A program made the position numbers and the translations under genes. Under the pieces are notes generated by a model, which saw only the letters and a program-made list of their open reading frames with translations, was not told the DNA's origin and did not search any database. Positions 1 through 7,507 of a stretch of DNA of 64,000 nt are shown piece by piece; positions within the stretch are counted from its first letter, which is position 1; every line of letters begins with the position of its first letter. The DNA is from Rothia mucilaginosa (GTDB lineage Bacteria; Actinomycetota; Actinomycetes; Actinomycetales; Micrococcaceae): assembly GCF_019334805.1 (NCBI RefSeq), contig NZ_CP079822.1:1860001-1924000 (forward strand), written 5' to 3'.

Positions 1-277
1 AAGGTGTGGAACTTGCAAGGACCGATCTCAAACTGGGATTCGATAGAACAGTTTAGCAAACGCTGACTTCGCTTTGCCGTCACTTGGAAACCTATCCGTT
101 GGAAGTGCAGCTATCCTCACATACGCTTTTCCAAGTGAAGTATAGCTATGCACGTTTCACCGACGTTAGTAAAAACCCCGAACTTATCGCAGTCAACAGA
201 AACCCGGTAGAAAATATATAGGAGCCAAAGGTGGCGCCTTTTAAAATCCAAGTCGTGGGAACGACAGCAAACAAGAT

Positions 278-313
278 CGGTGAGGTCGCAGGTTCAAATC
301 CTGTCCCCGCAAC
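278..313 (+). other. 3' fragment of a tRNA (possible attachment-site remnant)
   Basis: The segment reads like the 3' part of a class I tRNA: a possible anticodon-stem 3' strand (CGGTG), a five-base variable loop AGGTC, a T arm GCAGG-TTCAAAT-CCTGT, then CCCCGCA plus a discriminator A. No matching D arm, anticodon stem 5' strand or 5' acceptor strand (expected TGCGGGG) is seen upstream, so this is not a complete gene. Identity starting at the anticodon stem and running to the 3' end is the usual outcome of integration into a tRNA gene. The parent tRNA species cannot be read from this fragment. Confidence 0.5.
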
Positions 314-317
314 GGAT

Positions 318-351
318 AACTCCCGATAGCTTAGCTATCGGGAGTTTTTTT
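318..351 (+). terminator. Rho-independent terminator after the tRNA fragment
   Basis: A perfect 13-bp stem (318-330 with 334-346) with a three-base TTA loop is followed by a run of T. It begins five bases after the tRNA 3' end and would have ended the tRNA transcript. Confidence 0.75.
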
Positions 352-1374
352 ATTCCCTAAAACCCGTACTCCCGCCGACCTGTCTCCTTCTGCTGTCCTC
401 CCGTCACCTTCCGACCGCCGGTCTGCCTTCTTTCGCCACCTTCCTGCACCTTTCCTGTCGGCGACCTGTCTTCATTTGCCGCCTACTTTTCTTCTTCTTG
501 TGCTACCTTTCTGCCGCCTGCTGGGCGGCTTTCTTTATATCTCCTGCCTCTCCGTATCTCCTGCCTTCTGTAATCTGCGGAGGGGGTCTTCTGAACCTTG
601 TCGGGGCGGTGCTTCGGGGAGACTGATGGGGGGGCAGCCTGCTGCCCCTTCCGGGGTGCTTGAGGTGGATCTTTCGGCCTCTCGAAACCCCTCTTGAAAC
701 CTCCTCACGGAATTTCATAGAACCGTCGTGAAAGTACCCTGGACTGGTTTCGGAACGTCTCCCGATGCGTCTTTCGAGGTATTCCTCAGTCCGTCTATCG
801 GGGCTTCAAGCGGGTGTGCCCATGGGGGTGGTGGAGTCACTTCCGAGCGGTTGCTGGAGGGTGGTTACGCCTTCTTGAGACGCTGCTTTTGAGCTCCTTG
901 AAAGGGGATCTGAAAGGGGTCCTGAAGGGGGCTATGGGGCGGGTCTCAAGAGCGTGATGAGGGGTCCGATAGGATGCCTGGGTGGGGGAGTGGCGAGGGG
1001 GATATTTTTGCCTCAAAGTGCATTCTCAAAGTGGAATATGCGAAAGGTGTCTATATTCCGGGCTTGGAAATCACCCGTTTTGCCCCGGAATTCCGCGGTT
1101 TTTGGCAAAAATTGGGCTTCGAGTGCAACAATTCACCCCGAAAGTGATTGTAGTCACATACGAAACATTCAAGTTAATTGTAGAGTTTTTTGAAATCCTT
1201 TCAAAAAACGCTCAAAAACCCCGGAAAATCAAGGAAAAATAGCCCATTCAACCTCTACTTGAGGGTGATTCAAGTTAAACTAGAAGCTTAGAAAAAGCTC
1301 TTGTTAAGATTGAATCTTGTTCGATACCCAAAAATAGCCCCAAAAAACCGCTGGAAAAGGCTTTTTGACCTGGT
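352..1374. other. Gene-poor region, no supported coding sequence
   Basis: About 1 kb with no convincing gene. The first part (about 360-560) is strongly C/T-rich on the plus strand with repeated CCTGTC/CCTTCTG-like words; 560-1000 is G-rich; 1010-1370 is AT-richer. Short open frames exist on both strands but lack ribosome sites, family motifs and normal codon use. An inverted repeat CTTGA-7-TCAAG lies at 1258-1274 directly before TAAACT and could mark a regulated promoter. Confidence 0.5.
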
Positions 1375-1609
1375 AGCTTTGAGTACGTGGTCACCGCGGT
1401 CCGCCGCGTAGCTCTCCGAAATGAATACTGCACCCCTCCATCACACGAGGACGTCCCCGCAACACACATGGGGATGGTTGATGGAAGCGTCTCGTGCGGC
1501 GTCACATCCGCGGGCCGACCGCCTATAGGCTTCTCACCTATAGGCCACCTATCACTCAACCACTCACGGGCGTTCACGCCCCAGAAACACCAACAACGAG
1601 GACAACCCC
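1375..1609 (+). promoter_or_regulatory. Long untranslated leader of the secreted hydrolase gene
   Basis: This stretch before the ATG at 1610 is GC-rich and full of short inverted repeats: the palindrome GCCTATAGGC at 1521-1530, the same CCTATAGG core again at 1537-1544, and GGGCG-TTCA-CGCCC close to the start codon. GAGGAC about ten bases before the ATG is the likely ribosome site. No known riboswitch class was recognised. A folded leader or repeated operator is inferred. Confidence 0.35.
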
Positions 1610-4033
1610 ATGGCACTTCGCCCCCGCACTATTAAGGCTGGCTCTCTCGCAGCCATCGCTGTACCCTCCGTGCTCGGTAGCACCCTGGTAGCACCCGCTT
1701 CCGCTTTTGCACCCGTCGTTCAGGACATCCCCGGCGCAGCTACCGCAACCCAGGCTCCGAAGTCTCTGTTCACCTCCACCGTGCAGCCGACCCTCTCTCA
1801 GGTTGCTGTGCAGATCCGTCAGCAGGCTGAACAGGTAAAGCAGGCGCAACAGGCTCCCGCAACGACCGCGGTTCAGCCCATCCAGAAGACTTACACTGCA
1901 CAGGCTGTTCAGCCCGCACAGGCAACCCAGCAGGCTGCTCCCTCGGCTACCTTCCAGTCCGCACAGGCTGCGCAGGCTACCCAGGCTGCACAGCCTTCCG
2001 CTCAGCCCGCGCAGACCGCACAGGATGCTCAGTCGGCATCCGGTGTGGCGGCAACCCGCACCAACCAGACTTTCCTGTCGTACACCTCCCCGGCGGGTAC
2101 TACTTCGCAGTACCACGTTTACGCTGAGGGTGTGGACTTCTCCAAGCCCGTTGGTGTGGTCTTCTACTTCGACGGCGACTACTGGCGTAACGACCAGTCC
2201 AAGGTCTACGACCCCTCCGGTGAACTGGCTCAGATGGCTGCATCCGCAGCGGCACAGAACATGCTCTTCGTGCCCGTCATCTCCCCGGACACCAACCGTT
2301 ACGATGCTGGCGTGAGCTGGTGGGAAGACATGGAGCGTAACGGCGAGTTCTTCCGTTCCTTCGCTTCCTCCTTCATCGCGGCTAACGGAGTGGACTCCTC
2401 CAACGTGTGGACCATGGGCTACTCCGGTGGCGCTGAGTTCATCACCTACGAGCTGAACACCAAGCCCCAGACCTGGCGCAATGGCGGCGGCTCCATTATG
2501 GTCGCTGGCGGCGGCCTGGACGAGGGTACCCCCTCGGCTGCGCTGAAGTCCCAGCCCATGTTCTGGTACGCAAACTCGAACGACGGTACCGGTGAGACCT
2601 ACCCGCAGACCTGGAGTGCACGAGGCGCCGTTGAGGGAGGCTACAACGCCTACCGCAACGCCGGCTACACCAACGCTTCCGCGACCGTTCTGAACGGTTC
2701 GGGCCACTTCGACTACAACTTCTCGCAGATTCTGAGCAACTCGCTCTCCAAGGGCAAGGCAACCGCCGCTCCCAGGGTCGAGCAGAAGACCGAACAGAAG
2801 GCTGAGCAGAAGCAGCAGAACACTCAGCGTGCCCGCACCATGAGCTCCGCAACCTACCAGAGCTACACCTCCCCGGCGGGCACCACCTCCCAGTACCACG
2901 TGTACGCGAACAACCTGGACTACTCCAAGCCCGTTGGCGTGGTCTTCTACTTCGACGGTGACTACTGGCAGCGTGACGAGTCCAAGGTCTACACCCCCGA
3001 CGAGGGCATGCTCGCGGCGATGGGCAAGATCGCTAATGCCCGCAACATGGTCTTCGTGCCTATTATCTCCCCGGACACCAACGCATCCGGCAACGGCATC
3101 ACCTGGTGGGAAGACATGAACACCAACGGTGAGTTCTTCCGCTCCTTCGCTTCCTCCTTCATCGGCCAGAACAACCTGGACGCTTCCCAGGTGTGGACCA
3201 TGGGCTACTCCGGTGGCGCTGAATTCATCACCTACGAGCTGACCGACCACAACACCGCATGGCGTAACGGCGGCGGCTCCATCATGGTTGCAGGCGGCGA
3301 CTCGGACGGCTCTGTGGACGCTGATGCAACCACTAAGGGCTTGCCTATGTACTGGTGGGTTGGCGCGAACGACACCTCCGGTAACACCTACCCCGTCACC
3401 TGGAGCGCACGTGGCGCAGTCGAGTCCGGCTACAACGCATACCTGGGCGCTGGCTTCTCCGACGCCCGCGTGAAGCTGATTGACGGCTTCAGCCACCACG
3501 ACTACGACCTGCCGCACATCCTGGCGTCCTCCCTGGACTTTGCGGGTAAGACCCCCGCGCTGGGCTACCGCGACCTGTCCGACTCGGACCCGAACTACAA
3601 CGAGATCAGCTGGAACTCTGATCGCCGCATCATGCTCGGCTTCGCGGACGGCACCTTCCGCCCGAACGCATCGGTCAACCGTGCGCAGCTGGCAACCTAC
3701 CTGTACCGCGTGGCTGGTCGCCCCGCCGTGAACGCACCGGCTGTTTCGCCGTTCAGCGATGTTCCGGCGAACCACCCCGCGTACAAGGAGATTTTCTGGC
3801 TGAGCCAGCAGGGCATCAGCGGTAGCGACTTCCGCCCCCTGGAGGCCGTCACCGAGCCCGCCATGGCTGAGTTCATGTACCGTGCAGCTGGCTCCCCGGC
3901 ACAGGCTCAGGGCGGCTACGCGTCCCAGGCTCTGGCGTGGGCAGCCTCCAACGGTATTGGTACCGGCTCCACCTCTTCGGATGCGATCACCCGCGCCGCT
4001 ATGGCAGGCTACCTGTACATCTACGCGAACTAA
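1610..4033 (+). CDS. Secreted protein with two alpha/beta-hydrolase-like domains and SLH-like repeats
   Basis: The 807-residue product starts with a Sec signal peptide (basic start, hydrophobic stretch 11-28, cleavage near APASAFA). A Gln/Ala/Pro-rich linker covers about 40-150. Two near-identical domains follow (about 153-380 and 415-645). Each carries the nucleophile motif GYSGG (Ser272 and Ser534), an AND/SND loop that could hold the acid (near 325 and 588) and a late His (His366; His629/630). They are joined by an EQK-rich hinge. The last 155 residues hold SLH-like repeats (for example FADGTFRPNASVNRAQLATY), so the protein is probably held at the cell wall. The ATG follows GAGGAC. The substrate is unknown; an esterase acting on host or wall material is an inference. 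Confidence 0.85.
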   Translation: MALRPRTIKAGSLAAIAVPSVLGSTLVAPASAFAPVVQDIPGAATATQAPKSLFTSTVQPTLSQVAVQIRQQAEQVKQAQQAPATTAVQPIQKTYTAQAVQPAQATQQAAPSATFQSAQAAQATQAAQPSAQPAQTAQDAQSASGVAATRTNQTFLSYTSPAGTTSQYHVYAEGVDFSKPVGVVFYFDGDYWRNDQSKVYDPSGELAQMAASAAAQNMLFVPVISPDTNRYDAGVSWWEDMERNGEFFRSFASSFIAANGVDSSNVWTMGYSGGAEFITYELNTKPQTWRNGGGSIMVAGGGLDEGTPSAALKSQPMFWYANSNDGTGETYPQTWSARGAVEGGYNAYRNAGYTNASATVLNGSGHFDYNFSQILSNSLSKGKATAAPRVEQKTEQKAEQKQQNTQRARTMSSATYQSYTSPAGTTSQYHVYANNLDYSKPVGVVFYFDGDYWQRDESKVYTPDEGMLAAMGKIANARNMVFVPIISPDTNASGNGITWWEDMNTNGEFFRSFASSFIGQNNLDASQVWTMGYSGGAEFITYELTDHNTAWRNGGGSIMVAGGDSDGSVDADATTKGLPMYWWVGANDTSGNTYPVTWSARGAVESGYNAYLGAGFSDARVKLIDGFSHHDYDLPHILASSLDFAGKTPALGYRDLSDSDPNYNEISWNSDRRIMLGFADGTFRPNASVNRAQLATYLYRVAGRPAVNAPAVSPFSDVPANHPAYKEIFWLSQQGISGSDFRPLEAVTEPAMAEFMYRAAGSPAQAQGGYASQALAWAASNGIGTGSTSSDAITRAAMAGYLYIYAN

Positions 4034-4054
4034 AGCTCGCACCCCATAACGCAT

Positions 4055-4101
4055 AAAGATCCGCCCCGTTCCTGAACTCATCAGGAACGGGGCGGATCTT
4101 T
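4055..4101. terminator. Bidirectional terminator between convergent genes
   Basis: A perfect 21-bp inverted repeat (4055-4075 with 4081-4101) with a five-base loop. It starts with AAA and ends with TTT, so it can stop both the hydrolase gene on the plus strand and pspA on the minus strand. Confidence 0.85.
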
Positions 4102-4154
4102 ATAGGTTTAGCTCAAGAAGCTATGCGCTAGACCGGGCTTAGAGAGTCCCAGGC

Positions 4155-4919
4155 TTAGAGAGTCTGGGTGGGAGCTTCCACAGCCAGGGGAGCCGGAGCT
4201 GCCGGAGCGTTCTTTGCCTTCAGAGCGGCCAGGCGAGCGTCCAGCTCGGTCTCGCGCTCCATCTGGTCCAGGGTGTTGAACTGTGCGTCCAGGGAGGAAG
4301 CTGCCAGCTCCTGCTGACCGATGACGCGTGCCTCTTCGCGGCGAACCTTCTCTTCGAAGCGGCTCATCTCGCTGGTCGGGTCCAGAACGTCGAACGCCTT
4401 CAGAGCGTCGTTCACCTGGGTCTGAGCTGCTGCAGTCTTCTGACGTGCGGTCAGCTCATCGCGCTTGTACTTGACCTCTTCAAGCTTGGAGCGCATCTTC
4501 TCCAGGCCGTCCTTGAGCTGGTTGACAACCTGAGTCTGGGAAGCCAGCTGAGGCTCAACAGCCTGTGCAGCCTTCTCAGCCAGCAGCTGCTTGTTCAGAG
4601 CAATCTTCGCGAGGTTATCGAACTTGTCAGCGTTGGCAACGTCGCCAGCTGCGCGGAACTCATCAGCCTTGTTAGAAGCTGCCAGAGCCTTGGTGCCCCA
4701 CTCCTGAGCGGCCTTGACGTCCTCAGCGTGGTCCTTCTCGAGCAGACGCAGGTTGCCGATGGTCTGTGCTACTGCAGCCTCCGCCTCGCGGATGTTGTTG
4801 GTGTAGTCACGAACCATCTGGTCCAGCATCTTCTCCGGGTCCTCAGCTGCATCAATCAGAGCGTTGATGTTTGCCTTAGTGAGCTGTGCAATACGGCCGA
4901 AGATGGTCTGCTTAGCCAT
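4155..4919 (-). CDS. pspA: PspA/IM30 family membrane-stress protein
   Basis: The 254-residue product matches PspA/IM30/Vipp1. The opening MAKQTIFGRIAQLTKANINA is followed by the family signature of an acidic helix (AAEDPEKMLDQMVRDYTNNI) and then almost continuous coiled coil to about 215. The tail is Ala/Pro-rich. Family proteins coat and stabilise damaged cytoplasmic membrane as large oligomers. Length is close to the usual 220-260. The start ATG sits behind GTAGGAGATT. The next gene upstream on the same strand (TPM-domain protein) is a common actinobacterial partner, which supports a shared envelope-stress role. No PspF or PspC homologue is seen here. Confidence 0.93.
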   Translation of the reverse strand: MAKQTIFGRIAQLTKANINALIDAAEDPEKMLDQMVRDYTNNIREAEAAVAQTIGNLRLLEKDHAEDVKAAQEWGTKALAASNKADEFRAAGDVANADKFDNLAKIALNKQLLAEKAAQAVEPQLASQTQVVNQLKDGLEKMRSKLEEVKYKRDELTARQKTAAAQTQVNDALKAFDVLDPTSEMSRFEEKVRREEARVIGQQELAASSLDAQFNTLDQMERETELDARLAALKAKNAPAAPAPLAVEAPTQTL

Positions 4920-5183
4920 AATCTCCTACTTTCTGTTCACGGGCTGCGGGGGAGCACTACGCTCCTCGTGAGCCGTGCCCGTATAACTAATTATGTGGCA
5001 GATTTCTGGGTGCATGCTGTGAAAATGATGCACGCCTGATTTCTGCAACCTAAACTTTTGGTAAATTACCTCAGGTGTTTTCCGACTGGGGAAGAAAGCG
5101 GTGAGGTAAGCTATGCACCCCGCCGGTCAGACTGTAGAAAAACCTACAGAAACCGACCGGCAGGATTTGTAGCGTGGAGGCGG

Positions 5184-7238
5184 TTAGAAGCTGCCGCCGT
5201 CACCGCCGCCGCTACCCCAATCGCCGCCACCGCCGCTGAAGCCGCCGCCCCAGCTACCGCCGCTACTACCGCCACTGCTACCCCAGCTACTGGTGCCGGA
5301 GTTAATAGCGGTCATCAGAGCGCCCAGCAGCAGGCCCTTCGCCAGGTCTCCACCGAAGCCGCTACCGCCGCGGTCGTTCTGGTTGTTGTAGTAGTTGCCG
5401 ACCTCGCTCTGAGCGCGGTTCTGCGCATCGGTCGCCTTCTGGATCGCCATGTTGGCTTCCTTCATAGCGTTCAGCGGATCCGAAGGGGCCAGGCGCTGAG
5501 CCTGACCCAGGTGACGCTCCGCCTCAGAAACAGCCGTCAGCGTCATCGGACCCACCGCAGCACGGCGGTTATTGATGTAGCTACGCGCACCGTTCACCGC
5601 AGCGTAGGCAGAACGCATCGTACGATCCAGGTTCTGCGAAGCCGCACGAGAACGCTCGCGGGTAGCACGCATATTGGTCATTGCCTTATCCAGCTCGGCG
5701 GAAAGCTGACGCAGCTGGTTCGCCAGAGTCAGCGGGTCATTCGGACGAGCCGAAGCGCTCTGATTGACCTGGTTGAGCACCGCCTCCATACCGGCAGCGA
5801 CCGCACCCAAATCATCGCGACGCTGAGACGCCGCGAGGCTCTTAGCCTCCGCCACGTCACGCTGAATGCTCAGCAGGTCGGTGCTCAGACCCAGCTGAGC
5901 CTGCTCCAGCTCCTGCGCGCGGGTATTGACCGCAGCGCCCAGCGCCTGAATTTGCGAGGCGGCTTCCTCCGCGGTGCGCAGGTGAGCAACCGCCTCCGAA
6001 CGTGCCGTAGCAATGGTCGCCTGAGCCTTCTCAACCTCAGCAGCGCACAGCACCATGTTCGACTCCAACAGGGCAGGAGTCTTCGAAATGGGCTCCAGTG
6101 CGCTGGGCAGGTAACGTTCCCTCATCGCGTGGTACTGGGCGGTAATCTCTTCCACCGAAGCACGCAGCTGCGGCAGACGCTGAGCCAGAGCCTCAATAGC
6201 TTGGGGTGCCTCCTGCTCCAAGTTGCGCAACTGAGCCAGCTTAGCGTCCTGTTCCTGAGCGATACGGGTAACTTCCTGAGAGTTATCAATAATCTCAGTC
6301 AACCAGGCACGCTGCTCGGCCTCAGTGTCGGGAATGCTATCGGTCAGAAGCTGCTGACGCTGGAAGGACTTACGCATCAGATCCTCAGCGCGTGCAATCT
6401 CCTGAGCAAACTCGGCGACCTGCTGGTCGCTGTACTGTGCACGCGCAAAATCCAGTTCCTGCTTCGCATGGCTCATCGTCGTATCAGCCTGCAACAGGGC
6501 GCTACCGGCGCGAGTGCGCAGCTCCTCCAGCGGAACCTCCGGGATGGGGGAGTAGTTACGAGGCGCACCGTAGGAACGCTGAGGCTGCTGCTGAGCGTTC
6601 TTCTTCTTGCGGCGACGGTACATCGCGTAACCACCAGCACCAACAGCTGCCGCCGCACCCACACCGAGCACACCGGTCACCACACCAGAAGAGCTACCGC
6701 CCTTCTGGGCCTCAATACCCTCAACCGCAGCAAGAGCTGCACCCGCATAGTCGCTGTTCTGCAGCTTCGGCTTAATGTAGTTCTGGTACACCTTCGTCTG
6801 CTGATCGCTCGAAAGAGTCTTGGTGCTACCTGCCAAGAAATACGCCTGGCGGGACTCGGTCGCAATTACCAGCACCACATCGGCAGAACCCCAATTGTTC
6901 TTCGTGGCAAGCGCCTTCGTCCAGCTCGAAGAAGTAGACGGGTTCTCGAACTTATCAATGGTCACCACGTGCAAATCCACGTTGTACTTCTTCGACAGAT
7001 TCGAAATCTTAGATTTCAGGGTAGCGGTATCACCCAAAGAGTTCGTGGAATCGTACACGGTGGTGCCCGTAATCTGCATCGGGTCAGCAGCCTGCGCTGA
7101 GGTGCTCAAAAATGCAGAACCAGCCGGCAGAACCACCGGGGCACAAGAAAGACCTGCCGCCAGCACTGTGGCACCCAGAATAGTGCGCAGGCGAGGGCGT
7201 GCGGGACGAATCTGACGCGCAAAGGCGTGCTCGGTCAT
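5184..7238 (-). CDS. TPM-domain (YgcG-like) membrane protein with Gly/Ser-rich tail
   Basis: The 684-residue product has an N-terminal signal peptide ending near STSAQA, then a TPM domain (about 50-175) recognisable by the DVVLVIATESRQAYFLAG region. A transmembrane helix (about 185-205, VVTGVLGVGAAAAVGAGGYA) is followed by basic RRRKKK. The next 400 residues are helical and coiled-coil-like with many Gln/Ala/Glu. The end is a Gly/Ser/Trp-rich tail (GGGFSGGGGDWGSGGG). TPM-domain proteins are tied to membrane-protein assembly or repair. Here the domain would lie outside and the coiled coil inside, next to PspA, the next gene downstream. The start ATG has a strong GGAGGAAAGACC site. A direct interaction with PspA is an inference. 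Confidence 0.82.
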   Translation of the reverse strand: MTEHAFARQIRPARPRLRTILGATVLAAGLSCAPVVLPAGSAFLSTSAQAADPMQITGTTVYDSTNSLGDTATLKSKISNLSKKYNVDLHVVTIDKFENPSTSSSWTKALATKNNWGSADVVLVIATESRQAYFLAGSTKTLSSDQQTKVYQNYIKPKLQNSDYAGAALAAVEGIEAQKGGSSSGVVTGVLGVGAAAAVGAGGYAMYRRRKKKNAQQQPQRSYGAPRNYSPIPEVPLEELRTRAGSALLQADTTMSHAKQELDFARAQYSDQQVAEFAQEIARAEDLMRKSFQRQQLLTDSIPDTEAEQRAWLTEIIDNSQEVTRIAQEQDAKLAQLRNLEQEAPQAIEALAQRLPQLRASVEEITAQYHAMRERYLPSALEPISKTPALLESNMVLCAAEVEKAQATIATARSEAVAHLRTAEEAASQIQALGAAVNTRAQELEQAQLGLSTDLLSIQRDVAEAKSLAASQRRDDLGAVAAGMEAVLNQVNQSASARPNDPLTLANQLRQLSAELDKAMTNMRATRERSRAASQNLDRTMRSAYAAVNGARSYINNRRAAVGPMTLTAVSEAERHLGQAQRLAPSDPLNAMKEANMAIQKATDAQNRAQSEVGNYYNNQNDRGGSGFGGDLAKGLLLGALMTAINSGTSSWGSSGGSSGGSWGGGFSGGGGDWGSGGGDGGSF

Positions 7239-7414
7239 GGTCTTTCCTCCGTTGTCGTGAAGTATGAACGGACCTGTACTTCACGGCGTGCTTGAACATC
7301 GCACGCCTTAGTGCTGGTCACATTATTAGTGTAGCGGTGGCTCAGCCACGCAAACACACAGATACGAGAATGTTGCGCCGCTGTTTGCCACCCGTTTACC
7401 GACTTCCCAGGCTT

Positions 7415-7462
7415 TATACAGGAAAGCTGGTATACAGGAAAGCTGGTATACAGGAAAGCCGG
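7415..7462. repeat. Three tandem copies of a 16-bp unit
   Basis: The unit TATACAGGAAAGCTGG is repeated without spacing at 7415-7430, 7431-7446 and 7447-7462; the third copy has one change (CC for CT). A 9-bp inverted repeat (CCGGGGTCT with AGACCCCGG, 7459-7487) overlaps its end and could act as the terminator of the downstream end of the minus-strand gene at 7508. The tandem array lies between that gene and the promoter side of the TPM gene. Confidence 0.9.
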
Positions 7463-7507
7463 GGTCTAGCCTCACGCCAGACCCCGGCCCACCGGCTATT
7501 CAGTTAG

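Noticed and set aside
57..221. Open frame of 54 codons ending at 221, before the tRNA fragment
   Set aside because: No start codon or ribosome site inside the window, no recognisable motif; at most the tail of a gene remnant. Not listed as a gene.
476..718. Overlapping short open frames on both strands
   Set aside because: Low-complexity C/T-rich DNA, no ribosome sites, both frames open only because of composition.
1375..1609. Cyclic di-AMP riboswitch upstream of the surface protein
   Set aside because: The conserved core words of that class are not found.
1275..1616. Minus-strand frame of 113 codons before the hydrolase gene
   Set aside because: Covers the leader of the plus-strand gene, no ribosome site, Cys/Trp-rich nonsense composition.
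1574..4081. Long minus-strand frame opposite the hydrolase gene
   Set aside because: It mirrors the codon periodicity of the real gene, which has a signal peptide, repeated domains and a ribosome site.
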